A stretch of DNA of 9,813 nt from an uncultured Collinsella sp. (lineage in GTDB: Bacteria; Actinomycetota; Coriobacteriia; Coriobacteriales; Coriobacteriaceae): assembly GCA_958346935.1 (NCBI GenBank), contig CATVTM010000071.1:1-9813 (forward strand), given 5' to 3'. Below are positions 1 through 6,711 of this stretch, piece by piece. How positions within the stretch are numbered: the first letter of the stretch is position 1; every line of letters begins with the position of its first letter. The position numbers and the translations under genes were made by a program. The notes under the pieces are model-generated. The model saw only the letters and a program-made list of their open reading frames with translations, was not told the DNA's origin and ran no database searches.

Positions 1-1093
1 CAGCAGCAGACTTCATGGACAGGGAGATACGACGACGGTCGAGGTCGATCTCCATGACCTTGACCTGAACCTTGTCGCCCACGTGGGTGACCTGAGAAGG
101 CTGATCGACGTGCTTGTTGGCCATCTCGGAGATGTGCACCAGGCCCTCGATGCCCTCGCCCAGATCGACGAAAGCGCCGAACGGGACAAGCTTGGTCACA
201 GTGCCCTCGACAATAGCGCCGACGGGGTACTTCTTGACCAGTGCGCGCCACGGATCCTCGGTGGTCTGCTTGAGACCCAGGGAGATGCGCTCGCGGTTGA
301 GATCGACGTCGAGAACCTCGACCTCGACCTCCTGGCCGACCTTGACAACCTCGGAAGGATGGTTGACGTGGTTCCAGGAGAGCTCGGAGATGTGGATGAG
401 GCCGTCGATACCGCCGAGGTCGACGAAGGCGCCGAAGTCGACGATGGAGGAAACGGTGCCCTGGAGACGCATGCCAGACTTGAGCTTGGACAGGATCTCG
501 GAGCGCTCGGCCTTACGGGACTCCTCGAGCACGACGCGACGGGAGAGGACAACGTTGTTGCGGTTGCGGTCCATCTCGATGACGCGGGCCTCGATGCGGG
601 TGCCCATGTAAGAGGTGAGGTCCTTGACGCGACGGAGGTCGACGAGGGAAGCAGGCAGGAAGCCACGCAGGCCGATGTCGAGGATCAGGCCGCCCTTGAC
701 AACCTCGATAACCTCGCCCTCGACGTTCTCGCCGGAGTTGAACTTCTCCTCGATGCGGTTCCAAGCACGCTCGTACTCGGCACGCTTCTTGGACAGGACC
801 AGACGACCGTCCTTGTCCTCCTTCTGGAGAACCAGAGCCTCGATGGGATCACCGAGTGCAACGATGTCTGCAGGGTTAGCGTCCTTGCGGATGGACAGCT
901 CGCGGACCGGGATAACGCCCTCGGACTTGAATCCGATGTCAACGAGCACCTCGTCATGCTCGATCTTAACGACAGTGCCGTTAACGAGATCGCCCTCATC
1001 AAAGTCGGTAATCGTACCGTCGATGAGGTTGTTCATCTCCTCCTCGTTGACATCGTCAAGAGAGAAAATGGACGAGTTCTGAATCTCACTCAA
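1..1093 (-). CDS. rpsA: 30S ribosomal protein S1, C-terminal end cut off by the window edge
   Basis: Ribosomal protein S1 binds mRNA on the 30S subunit and helps load it for translation. The minus-strand frame is open for 364 codons up to the window edge. Four S1 (OB-fold) RNA-binding domains are visible at about residues 34-103, 121-186, 207-276 and 292-361; the last two carry the classic VDFGAFVDLGG / VPFGAFVDLGE and GL(I/V)HISE motifs. Four domains is the usual count in actinobacteria; any C-terminal tail lies outside the window. I chose the TTG at 1091-1093 as start: GAAAGGGG lies 7 nt upstream, an in-frame TAG sits at 1112-1114, and the first in-frame ATG is only codon 20, which would cut an acidic N-terminal tail. 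All arginine codons that I read are CGC or CGT, typical of a highly expressed gene. Identification is very secure; the exact start is likely. Confidence 0.96.
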   Translation of the reverse strand, partial: MSEIQNSSIFSLDDVNEEEMNNLIDGTITDFDEGDLVNGTVVKIEHDEVLVDIGFKSEGVIPVRELSIRKDANPADIVALGDPIEALVLQKEDKDGRLVLSKKRAEYERAWNRIEEKFNSGENVEGEVIEVVKGGLILDIGLRGFLPASLVDLRRVKDLTSYMGTRIEARVIEMDRNRNNVVLSRRVVLEESRKAERSEILSKLKSGMRLQGTVSSIVDFGAFVDLGGIDGLIHISELSWNHVNHPSEVVKVGQEVEVEVLDVDLNRERISLGLKQTTEDPWRALVKKYPVGAIVEGTVTKLVPFGAFVDLGEGIEGLVHISEMANKHVDQPSQVTHVGDKVQVKVMEIDLDRRRISLSMKSAA

Positions 1094-1097
1094 AGGT

Positions 1098-1122
1098 GGA
1101 CCCCTTTCGAACTACGGGGCCC
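1098..1122 (-). promoter_or_regulatory. rpsA leader hairpin covering the Shine-Dalgarno site
   Basis: Read on the minus strand, GGGCCCC (1122-1116) can pair with GGGGTCC (1104-1098), giving 7 contiguous pairs (six G-C and one G-U) around an 11-nt loop. The 3' arm contains the GGGG of the Shine-Dalgarno sequence for the TTG start at 1093. The 5' arm is part of a perfect 10-bp palindrome, CGGGGCCCCG (1115-1124). A stem of this strength should limit ribosome access. S1 is known to repress its own translation through leader structure in Escherichia coli; similar control here is inference. Confidence 0.5.
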
Positions 1123-1224
1123 CGATTGCTAGGACCTACAGAAGGGTGCGACAAGCACACAACGTTTAGGAACACTCGGGAGCCGACAGATACTAATGTG
1201 ACGCTTATGCAATCACGTTCGTAT

Positions 1225-1253
1225 AGGTTACGGGGAAATGAGTTCGATTTCAA
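1225..1253 (-). promoter_or_regulatory. Predicted rpsA promoter
   Basis: On the minus strand, TTGAAA (1253-1248) and TAACCT (1230-1225) are separated by 17 bp. The -10 fits the relaxed TANNNT pattern of actinobacterial sigma-A promoters. It predicts a transcript start near 1218 and a leader of about 125 nt before the TTG start. This is the best match I found in the gap, but it is judged by eye. Confidence 0.45.
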
Positions 1254-1408
1254 GCGTGAACTGCGATTTTTTACTCGTGTGGAGACTTTTTCGTAATCTT
1301 ATGAACACACGTCTCCGCAACTTGACGATAACCGGCTAGGCATTCGGCTTTGGGGTAAAGTATCCGGAGCCAACGATTCTAGATCGATTTTTCGAGAAAG
1401 GTGCCCGC

Positions 1409-2167
1409 GTGCTCAAAGCAGTCGTTTTCGATATGGACGAGACGCTTCTCAGCATCAACCTCAACGCGTTCATCCTTCGCTATTTTAAGGATGTCTCTTC
1501 GATGCTCGCGGATATCGGGCGCCGCAGCCGCGGTGGCACGATGGCACGCCTCGGCACCATCCTGGTCGACCTCAACGCCAATCGCCGCAGCGGCACGGAC
1601 AACCGAACCAATCTTGAGTTTTACCAAGAAGAGGTCGAGCGCCGATGCGGAATCCGCCTCTCCGATCCCCTCATCTACGAGGCGTTTACCTACTATGACC
1701 GCGAAGTTCTTCCGTACAAGAACGACGATGTCATTAACGCCCACGCCATGCCGGGCGCACACGCCGCGCTCCAGGCCGTACAGGACGCAGGGCTGCGTTG
1801 CGCGCTCTTTACCAACCCCAGCTTTCCGCAGGGGGCCATCGAGTGCCGCATGGGTTGGGGCGACCTGGCCGACGCCCCCTTTGAGCTCGTCACGCACATG
1901 GGAAACGCCACCCGCTGCAAGCCTGATGCCACCTACTATCTAGAGCAGCTTCAGGTGATGGGGCTCGAACCGCACGAGGTCCTTATGGTGGGCAACGATC
2001 CCAAACGCGACTTCCCTAAACCCGCCTGCGGCATTCAGACTGCCTATGTAGGCCAGGGCAAGCCCAACCGAGTCACCTGGCGCGGAACCATGGAAGGCTT
2101 CGCCCGCGACTTTAACGCCGTAGTAGAAGCCTTCTACGAACACCAAGTAGCCGACGAACTGTCCTAG
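1409..2167 (+). CDS. HAD-superfamily hydrolase (phosphatase-like), 252 aa
   Basis: This is a cytoplasmic haloacid-dehalogenase-fold hydrolase, probably a small-molecule phosphatase. All four HAD motifs are present: motif I FDMDETL with nucleophile D8 and acid D10; motif II LFTNPS with T135; motif III KPD with K171; and motif IV VGNDPKRD with D198 and D201. The stretch at about residues 14-115 between motifs I and II is mostly helical in character and should be the cap. The start is GTG at 1409, with AAAGG 7 nt upstream; the next in-frame ATG is codon 9, inside motif I, so it cannot be the start. The gene is transcribed alone and converges on the next gene, sharing a 4-base stop overlap. The substrate cannot be read from sequence; the layout resembles pyrimidine 5'-nucleotidase or phosphoglycolate-phosphatase-like members. 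Family certain, function open. Confidence 0.9.
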   Translation: MLKAVVFDMDETLLSINLNAFILRYFKDVSSMLADIGRRSRGGTMARLGTILVDLNANRRSGTDNRTNLEFYQEEVERRCGIRLSDPLIYEAFTYYDREVLPYKNDDVINAHAMPGAHAALQAVQDAGLRCALFTNPSFPQGAIECRMGWGDLADAPFELVTHMGNATRCKPDATYYLEQLQVMGLEPHEVLMVGNDPKRDFPKPACGIQTAYVGQGKPNRVTWRGTMEGFARDFNAVVEAFYEHQVADELS

Positions 2168-3483
2168 CACACTTGGGTTTTGCCGATCATGATGTTGAGG
2201 ATCTCGATGTCGGTGTCCTTCATGCCTACGCGGCCTACGTAGCCCATACTGGCGATTGTCTGCTCAACGGTATCTTGGATCAGGCCCTCGCCGGCGCGGA
2301 AGCCGCGACCCTGCATGGCCATATCATGGCCCAGAATCGCCGCATCGACGGCAGCCGAGATCTTGGCGGCACAGCTCGCTTTGGCGCCGTCGCACACGAT
2401 GCCGCCCACGTTACCGAGCGTGTTCGAGACCGTCGCGCCAATCTGCTCGCGCGTGCCACCGCACAGCCAGGTAATCGCGGCGCCGGCGCCGCACGCGGCG
2501 CAAATAGCACCGCAAAACGCCGAGAGCGCACCAATATAGCTCTTGATATGCACGGCGATAAGATCGGACAGCATCACGGCGCGCACCAGGCGCTCGTGGT
2601 CGCAACGCAGGTACTCGGCATACTCCATGACGGGCAATGCGCAGGTAATGCCCTGATTGCCCGAGCCGCACACAATGGCGACCGGCAGCGCGCAGCCGTT
2701 CATGCGGGCGTCGGACCCGGCGGCCGCACGGGCACGGGCACGGCAGGCGACGTCATCGGCACGAGCACCCAGCAGCGTACGACCCACCTCGGCGCCCCAA
2801 GCGTGCGCAAGGCCCTCGGCACTGATTGCGCCATTCAGCTCGATCTGACGCTCAACGGCAGCACGGGCGTCCTCAATGTCACCGTCCTCGATAAAGTCGA
2901 TGATGGTCTCGATCGACATGGGCGTGTCGGCGTTATCTGCCGCCCGCTCGGCCACGACGCGCTCGGCGCAGGCGGCACACTCCCCCGCCGACTTGCCGCA
3001 CACCGGAATACCGTCGAGGGTATGGCACGTGACATTGGTGTGGTGGTCGGTAATCTCGACGACCGCGGTATGGCCCCCGGCCGTGGCAGTCACCTTGATG
3101 TAGAGGTTGGGCACACCCTCGACAAGCGATACATCGCAGTAGTCGGCGTCGGCGAGGAGCTCGGCCACGCGAGCACGGTCTTCATCGTTAACGCTCTCGA
3201 GCACCTCGAGCGCGCTTTTGGCGTCGCCGCCCACGGCACCCAGCACGGCCGCGGCTTCAATACCGTGCATACCGCCCGAGTTGGGCACGGTCACGCTCTT
3301 AACGTTCTTGATGATGTTGCCCGAGCAGGCAACATCCATATGATCGGGCTCGTAACCGAGCGTCTGGCTCGCCAGCGCTGCTGCATAGGCAACGGCAATG
3401 GGCTCGGTGCAGCCGAGTGCACAGACAAGCTCGCGGTTCAAAACATCGCAAAACGCGGCATCACGAAGGGAATCGGTAGACAT
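2164..3483 (-). CDS. cyuA: L-cysteine desulfidase / UPF0597 (CyuA/YhaM-like) Fe-S protein, 439 aa
   Basis: The protein belongs to the UPF0597 / serine-dehydratase-alpha-like group, which includes archaeal L-cysteine desulfidase and Escherichia coli CyuA (YhaM). These break L-cysteine to pyruvate, ammonia and sulfide using an oxygen-sensitive [4Fe-4S] cluster, fitting an anaerobe. Family marks are ALGCTEP with C25, CSGNIIKNVKSV (53-64), VPNSGGMHG, GSGNQGITCALPV (273-285) with C281, the Cys-rich segment C324, C328, C331, and the GNVGGIVCDGAK motif with C364. C25, C281 and one or more of the later cysteines are the likely cluster ligands. There are 21 cysteines, an unusually high number, ending in a terminal C439. 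Length is typical for the family. ATG at 3483 has AGGAG 6 nt upstream. It is a single-gene unit with no transporter beside it. Substrate (cysteine versus serine or another amino acid) is inferred from family. Confidence 0.85.
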   Translation of the reverse strand: MSTDSLRDAAFCDVLNRELVCALGCTEPIAVAYAAALASQTLGYEPDHMDVACSGNIIKNVKSVTVPNSGGMHGIEAAAVLGAVGGDAKSALEVLESVNDEDRARVAELLADADYCDVSLVEGVPNLYIKVTATAGGHTAVVEITDHHTNVTCHTLDGIPVCGKSAGECAACAERVVAERAADNADTPMSIETIIDFIEDGDIEDARAAVERQIELNGAISAEGLAHAWGAEVGRTLLGARADDVACRARARAAAGSDARMNGCALPVAIVCGSGNQGITCALPVMEYAEYLRCDHERLVRAVMLSDLIAVHIKSYIGALSAFCGAICAACGAGAAITWLCGGTREQIGATVSNTLGNVGGIVCDGAKASCAAKISAAVDAAILGHDMAMQGRGFRAGEGLIQDTVEQTIASMGYVGRVGMKDTDIEILNIMIGKTQVC

Positions 3484-3537
3484 AGGTATCTCCTGCTTGC
3501 ATAACGGGCTTGGCTCTCAAAAATAGTTAGCTCCTTT

Positions 3538-3566
3538 ATTTGATAACAATGCATCAAAAACTGCAA
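3538..3566 (-). promoter_or_regulatory. Candidate promoter with operator-like inverted repeat upstream of cyuA
   Basis: On the minus strand TTGCAG (3566-3561) and TCAAAT (3543-3538) are 17 bp apart, a weak sigma-A-like pair. Over the spacer and -10 lies a perfect 6-bp inverted repeat TTTGAT-N8-ATCAAA (3539-3558), 20 bp in all, the size of a site for a dimeric helix-turn-helix regulator. The site is 56 bp from the cyuA start. No regulator gene is in the window. An AAAGGAG (3537-3531) follows but has no well-placed start codon. Confidence 0.3.
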
Positions 3567-3754
3567 CCATGGTTCCGGCGGACGGCGCTCAAGCACAAAC
3601 TGACAGCATTCATTCATGAGAAGCCGGTCTTGTTGCATGCTAAAGCGTTTGACCAAAAAACGCCCGAGCGTTTACGCAAAAGTCGCGCTATCATGCAGTC
3701 GAACGCGGTAAAACCTTTAGCATTTGCGCCGCACAGACCAGAGAGGAACCACTC

Positions 3755-4222
3755 ATGAAGATTGGTATCGGCAACGACCACGCCGCCGTCGAGCTCAAGA
3801 ACATCATCTCCGAGCACCTGAAGGAGCGCGGCTGCGAGGTCGTGAACTTTGGCACCGACACCTCCGAGAGCTTTGACTACCCCATCGCCGGCTACAAGGT
3901 GGGTAAGGCCGTTGCCAACGGCGACGTCGACCTGGGCATCCTCATCTGTGGCACCGGTGTCGGGATTAGCCTGGCTGCCAACAAGGTCGAGGGCGTACGC
4001 GCCGTCGTGTGCTCCGAGCCCTTCAGCGCCAAGCTCTCCCGCATGCACAACAACACCAACGTGCTCGCCTTTGGCGCCCGCGTCGTGGGCTCCGAGCTCG
4101 CCAAGATGATTGTCGACGAGTGGCTCGACGCCGAGTTTGAGGGCGGCCGTCACGAGCGTCGCGTTAACCTCCTCAACGAGATCGATCACACGCGCGGCCT
4201 CAAGGTCGTCGACGAGGCCTAA
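3755..4222 (+). CDS. rpiB: Ribose-5-phosphate isomerase B, 155 aa
   Basis: RpiB interconverts ribose 5-phosphate and ribulose 5-phosphate in the non-oxidative pentose phosphate pathway, in the cytoplasm. The protein has the RpiB/LacAB fold marks: GNDHAA at 6-11 with D8 and H9; the substrate loop ILICGTGVGISLAANK at 62-77 with catalytic C65; RMHNNTNVLAFGARVVG at 96-112 with ring-opening H98; and R132/H133/R136 near the C-terminus for phosphate contact. C65 favours RpiB over the LacA/LacB galactose-6-phosphate isomerase subunits. Length is normal for the family. ATG at 3755 has GAGAGGA (3741-3747) 7 nt upstream. It stands alone and ends at a strong hairpin. No good promoter was found in 3484-3754; TTGACC (3649-3654) is a possible -35, but only a poor -10 (TACGCA, 3673-3678) follows. 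Confidence 0.95.
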   Translation: MKIGIGNDHAAVELKNIISEHLKERGCEVVNFGTDTSESFDYPIAGYKVGKAVANGDVDLGILICGTGVGISLAANKVEGVRAVVCSEPFSAKLSRMHNNTNVLAFGARVVGSELAKMIVDEWLDAEFEGGRHERRVNLLNEIDHTRGLKVVDEA

Positions 4223-4249
4223 ACCACTCAGTGCCACAAGCTAACAGCA

Positions 4250-4296
4250 GGGGCCCGCTCGGAACTCATGACCGAGCGGGCCCCTTCATAGATTTT
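4250..4296 (+). terminator. Rho-independent terminator of rpiB
   Basis: A perfect 13-bp stem, GGGGCCCGCTCGG (4250-4262) with CCGAGCGGGCCCC (4272-4284), closes a 9-nt loop and is followed on the plus strand by TTCATAGATTTT. The stem is very stable; the T tract is broken, so termination may be less than complete. It starts 27 bp after the rpiB stop codon. The minus-strand side lacks a T run, so I assign it to rpiB. Confidence 0.85.
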
Positions 4297-4301
4297 GGAA
4301 T

Positions 4302-4335
4302 AAAAGGGCGCCGCGGATGAAGTTCCGCGGCGCCC
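4302..4335 (-). terminator. Rho-independent terminator of ndk
   Basis: A perfect 12-bp stem, GGGCGCCGCGGA (4306-4317) with TCCGCGGCGCCC (4324-4335), closes a 6-nt loop. On the minus strand the stem runs directly into TTTTATT, a good termination signal. It lies 38 bp past the ndk stop codon. Together with the rpiB terminator it insulates the two convergent genes. Confidence 0.9.
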
Positions 4336-4373
4336 AAGCCACACGCTAACAGCTTTAAGGAGTCAAAGCTGGT

Positions 4374-4778
4374 TTAGCCAAAGAAGCGCTTGATCTCAAT
4401 CTCGGCGTTCTCCAGGCAGTCGGAGCCGTGGATCACGTTGGCGTTGACATCGACGGCAAAGTCGCCGCGGATGGTACCAGGAGCAGCGTCAAGCGGATTA
4501 GTAGCGCCCATGAGGGTGCGCATCTTAGCAACAGCGGAGAGACCGGAAACGACCATCTTGACGACCGGACCGCTCGTCATAAAGTCACAGAGACCGCCAA
4601 AGAAGGGCTTGTCGGCCAGATGGGCGTAGTGCTCCTCGACGGTAGCGCGCTCGAGCGTGGTCATCTCCATGCGCTCGATGACAAGGCCGCTGCGCTCAAT
4701 GCGAGCAACAATCTCGCCGATCTTGCGATCGCGCACGGCGTCGGGCTTAATCATGATGAAGGTCTTCTCGATAGCCAT
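4374..4778 (-). CDS. ndk: Nucleoside diphosphate kinase, 134 aa
   Basis: Ndk moves the gamma phosphate from ATP to nucleoside diphosphates through a phosphohistidine, balancing NTP and dNTP pools in the cytoplasm. The family marks are clear: N-terminal EKTFIMIKPDAV with K11, the RIERSGLVIERMEM strand-helix, the PFFGGLCDFMTSGPVV segment (59-73), MRTLMGATNP with R87 and T93, GTIRGDFA with R104, and the NVIHGSD signature with catalytic H117. Length is normal, with the short C-terminus seen in many bacterial forms. The start is the ATG at 4776-4778, with GAAAGG 7 nt upstream. The frame stays open upstream to about 4925, but that extension (49 codons) has no family similarity and overlaps the likely promoter, so I reject it. 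The gene is a single unit with its own promoter and terminator. Confidence 0.97.
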   Translation of the reverse strand: MAIEKTFIMIKPDAVRDRKIGEIVARIERSGLVIERMEMTTLERATVEEHYAHLADKPFFGGLCDFMTSGPVVKMVVSGLSAVAKMRTLMGATNPLDAAPGTIRGDFAVDVNANVIHGSDCLENAEIEIKRFFG

Positions 4779-4841
4779 AAGGTAGCCTTTCAAGTAGGTT
4801 CGCGCGTGCCCAAGTCCCATTCCGGCACCCGCCTGGACTGC

Positions 4842-4869
4842 ATCGTAACAGAGTTTTAGCTGCAGTAAA
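4842..4869 (-). promoter_or_regulatory. Predicted ndk promoter
   Basis: On the minus strand TTTACT (4869-4864) and TACGAT (4847-4842) are 16 bp apart, each matching four of six sigma-A consensus bases. The predicted start near 4835 gives a leader of about 57 nt carrying the GAAAGG site. An AT-rich stretch lies just upstream, as expected for a strong promoter. Confidence 0.45.
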
Positions 4870-5162
4870 ATAAAAAGCTGTTTATTGAAACGTTGCAATT
4901 TATTAAAGCGCTCCATATGTGTCACTTCTGTTTCGAAGCCCGATTAGAGTACCATCCGACCGCCCATCAACCGCATCGAACCGAGCGGACGGTCGGTTGC
5001 CACCCGCGAACGTACCCCCTTCACAACCTGCCCAAAGGTCCTACAGAAGTTCTCGACAAGCCCCTCCCCCATAGCAACAAAATACGGACGCCCACAACAG
5101 CAGACGCCCGTAAAGCAAAAACGATTCCTCAATAAATGGCCAAAACGGCTTCAGCCAAACCT
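4870..5162. other. Intergenic region between ndk and argH, no convincing gene
   Basis: From the ndk promoter to the argH stop there is no ORF with a ribosome binding site. A nested inverted repeat is present: CCGACCG (4956-4962) with CGGTCGG (4990-4996), enclosing CCGC (4971-4974) with GCGG (4985-4988). GACGCCC occurs twice in direct orientation near 5088-5109. A minus-strand frame beginning at ATG 5072 is open for 42 codons but lacks a Shine-Dalgarno site. I see no other recognisable element. Confidence 0.55.
5142..5157 (-). terminator. Weak candidate terminator of argH
   Basis: On the minus strand, just after the argH stop, GGC-TGAA-GCC (5156-5147) forms a short stem with a tight tetraloop, extended by one G-U pair and followed by TTTT (5145-5142). 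The stem is much shorter than the other terminators here, so this is a low-confidence call. Confidence 0.25.
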
Positions 5163-6593
5163 CTACTTTGCCCCGTGACCCATCTCGACGACCTTAGTCA
5201 GCGATCCAAACACGCCCTCGTCGGCCACGAGCTGCGCCTCGGCACGCTGCAGCTGCACGGCAACGGCGGCAGGGGCGGTACCGCCCTCGGTCGTGCGTGC
5301 AGCGACAATCGACGGGATGTCGAGCGCCTCGGTAATATCGCGTTCAAAGAGCGGGCTTGCCTCCTGGAACACCTCAAACGGCAGGTCCTCAAGATTGCAG
5401 CTACGCTTCTCGCACATCAGGACCAGATGGCCCACCACGGCATGTGCCTCGCGGAACGGCAGACCACGCTTGGCCAGGTAATCGGCAACATCGGTAGCGG
5501 CAAGGTGCCCCACGCCGCACTCGCGCGCCATGGCATCCTCGTTGACGGTCCAAGTCGAAATCATACCGGCCATAACCGACAGGCACTGCATGAGCGTATG
5601 GGCGGTATCGAGCGCGCCCTCCTTGTCCTCCTGCAAGTCCTTGTTATAAGCAAGCGGCAGGCCCTTCATGGTCACGAGCAGCTGCACCAGGTTGCCATAC
5701 ACACGGCCGCTCTTGCCGCGGATAAGCTCGGCAAAGTCGGGATTCTTCTTCTGCGGCATGATGGACGAGCCGGTGGAGTACGAGTCGGAAAGCGTGATAA
5801 AGCCAAATTCGGAGCTCGACCACAGCACGATCTCCTCGGAAAGACGCGACAGATGCATGGCCATGACGGAGCCGGCGTAATGCAGATCGAGCAGGAAATC
5901 GCGGTCGGAAACCGCATCGAGCGAGTTGGGAATCACACCCGCAAAGCCAAGTTCGGCAGCCGTCATCTGACGGTCGAGCGGATAGCTCGTGCCGGCAAGC
6001 GCGGCAGCACCCAGCGGGCAGTTGTCGGCGGCATCAAAGGCGGCCTTCAGGCGCGTAAAGTCGCGCGCGAACATCCAAGAATACGCCAGCAGATGATGCG
6101 AAAGCAGCACGGGCTGAGCGTGCTGCATGTGCGTATAGCCCGGCAGAATCACCTTGTCGTACTTCTTGGCCGCATCCACCAGCACATGGCGCAGCTCAAG
6201 ATTGGCCTCCATGAGCTCCTTGGCCAGCGCCTTGACGCCCAGGCGTGTGTCGGTCGCCACCTGGTCGTTGCGCGAACGTCCGGTATGCAAGCGCTTACCG
6301 GCCTCGCCGATGCGGCGCGTCAGCTCGCTCTCGATGGACATATGAATGTCTTCGTCGTTGATGTCGAAGGTGAAGTTGCCGGCATCGATATCCTGTTCGA
6401 TTCCGGTCAGGCCCTTGGCAATCGCCTGCTCGTCCTCGGCACTGATGATGCCCTGGGCCGCCAGCATTTTGGCATGCGCCTTAGAGCCGGCGACATCCTG
6501 CTTATAGAGATGTTTGTCGACCGGCAGCGACGCGCCAAACTCCTGCGTGACCTCGGCCACGCCTGCCTCAAAACGACCGCCCCAAAGAGCCAT
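5163..6593 (-). CDS. argH: Argininosuccinate lyase, 476 aa
   Basis: ArgH catalyses the last step of arginine synthesis: argininosuccinate is split to arginine and fumarate. It works as a cytoplasmic homotetramer of the fumarase/aspartase superfamily. Visible marks are MALWGGRF at the N-terminus, TGRSRNDQVATD (104-115), THMQHAQP (154-161) with general base H158, and the superfamily signature GSSIMPQKKNPD (275-286) with the catalytic serine loop and K282/N284. Length matches the bacterial family (about 460-480). I place the start at ATG 6591-6593, with AAAGGGGA 7 nt upstream; a 25-codon extension upstream has no family match. On the same strand, argG lies 520 bp upstream with a small gene and a hairpin between, so co-transcription is possible but not assured. 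No clear promoter of its own was found; ATCGC-TAAA-GCGAT (6648-6661), an operator-like repeat, lies 54 bp upstream. Confidence 0.97.
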   Translation of the reverse strand: MALWGGRFEAGVAEVTQEFGASLPVDKHLYKQDVAGSKAHAKMLAAQGIISAEDEQAIAKGLTGIEQDIDAGNFTFDINDEDIHMSIESELTRRIGEAGKRLHTGRSRNDQVATDTRLGVKALAKELMEANLELRHVLVDAAKKYDKVILPGYTHMQHAQPVLLSHHLLAYSWMFARDFTRLKAAFDAADNCPLGAAALAGTSYPLDRQMTAAELGFAGVIPNSLDAVSDRDFLLDLHYAGSVMAMHLSRLSEEIVLWSSSEFGFITLSDSYSTGSSIMPQKKNPDFAELIRGKSGRVYGNLVQLLVTMKGLPLAYNKDLQEDKEGALDTAHTLMQCLSVMAGMISTWTVNEDAMARECGVGHLAATDVADYLAKRGLPFREAHAVVGHLVLMCEKRSCNLEDLPFEVFQEASPLFERDITEALDIPSIVAARTTEGGTAPAAVAVQLQRAEAQLVADEGVFGSLTKVVEMGHGAK

Positions 6594-6711
6594 GGAACCG
6601 TCCCCTTTCTCCAAATACCAAAACAAGCGCCCAAAGCAATGCGCCATATCGCTAAAGCGATTTTTCAACCGCTAGTTTTACACATTCCCCACCGTGTGCG
6701 GAGCCATGTAG

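Larger units (their letters stand above)
1094..1408. other. Divergent intergenic region between rpsA and the HAD gene
   Basis: This 315-bp gap is AT-richer than its neighbours and holds no convincing gene. Its left part is the rpsA leader and promoter. The right part must hold the promoter of the plus-strand HAD gene. A TTGACG -35-like hexamer is at 1322-1327 and TAAAGT at 1356-1361, but they are 28 bp apart and do not make a standard promoter. An inverted repeat GGAGAC (1281-1286) / GTCTCC (1311-1316) with a 24-bp spacer lies between the two transcription units; its role is unknown. Confidence 0.6.

Noticed and set aside
83..1132. Long plus-strand ORF of 349 codons
   Set aside because: It lies opposite rpsA, which is unmistakable on the minus strand; the plus-strand product is a repetitive Asp/Leu/Val-rich mirror of S1 codons.
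2173..3504. Plus-strand ORF of 443 codons opposite cyuA
   Set aside because: It is the reverse-frame image of a GC-rich gene with clear family motifs; it has no recognisable domain and no ribosome binding site.
3540..3758. Plus-strand ORF of 72 codons just before rpiB
   Set aside because: TTG start without a ribosome binding site, ends on the rpiB start, and overlaps the promoter region.
4944..5132. Minus-strand ORF of 62 codons after argH
   Set aside because: Neither the TTG at 5132 nor the ATG at 5072 has a Shine-Dalgarno site, and the frame covers structured intergenic sequence; I recognise no family.
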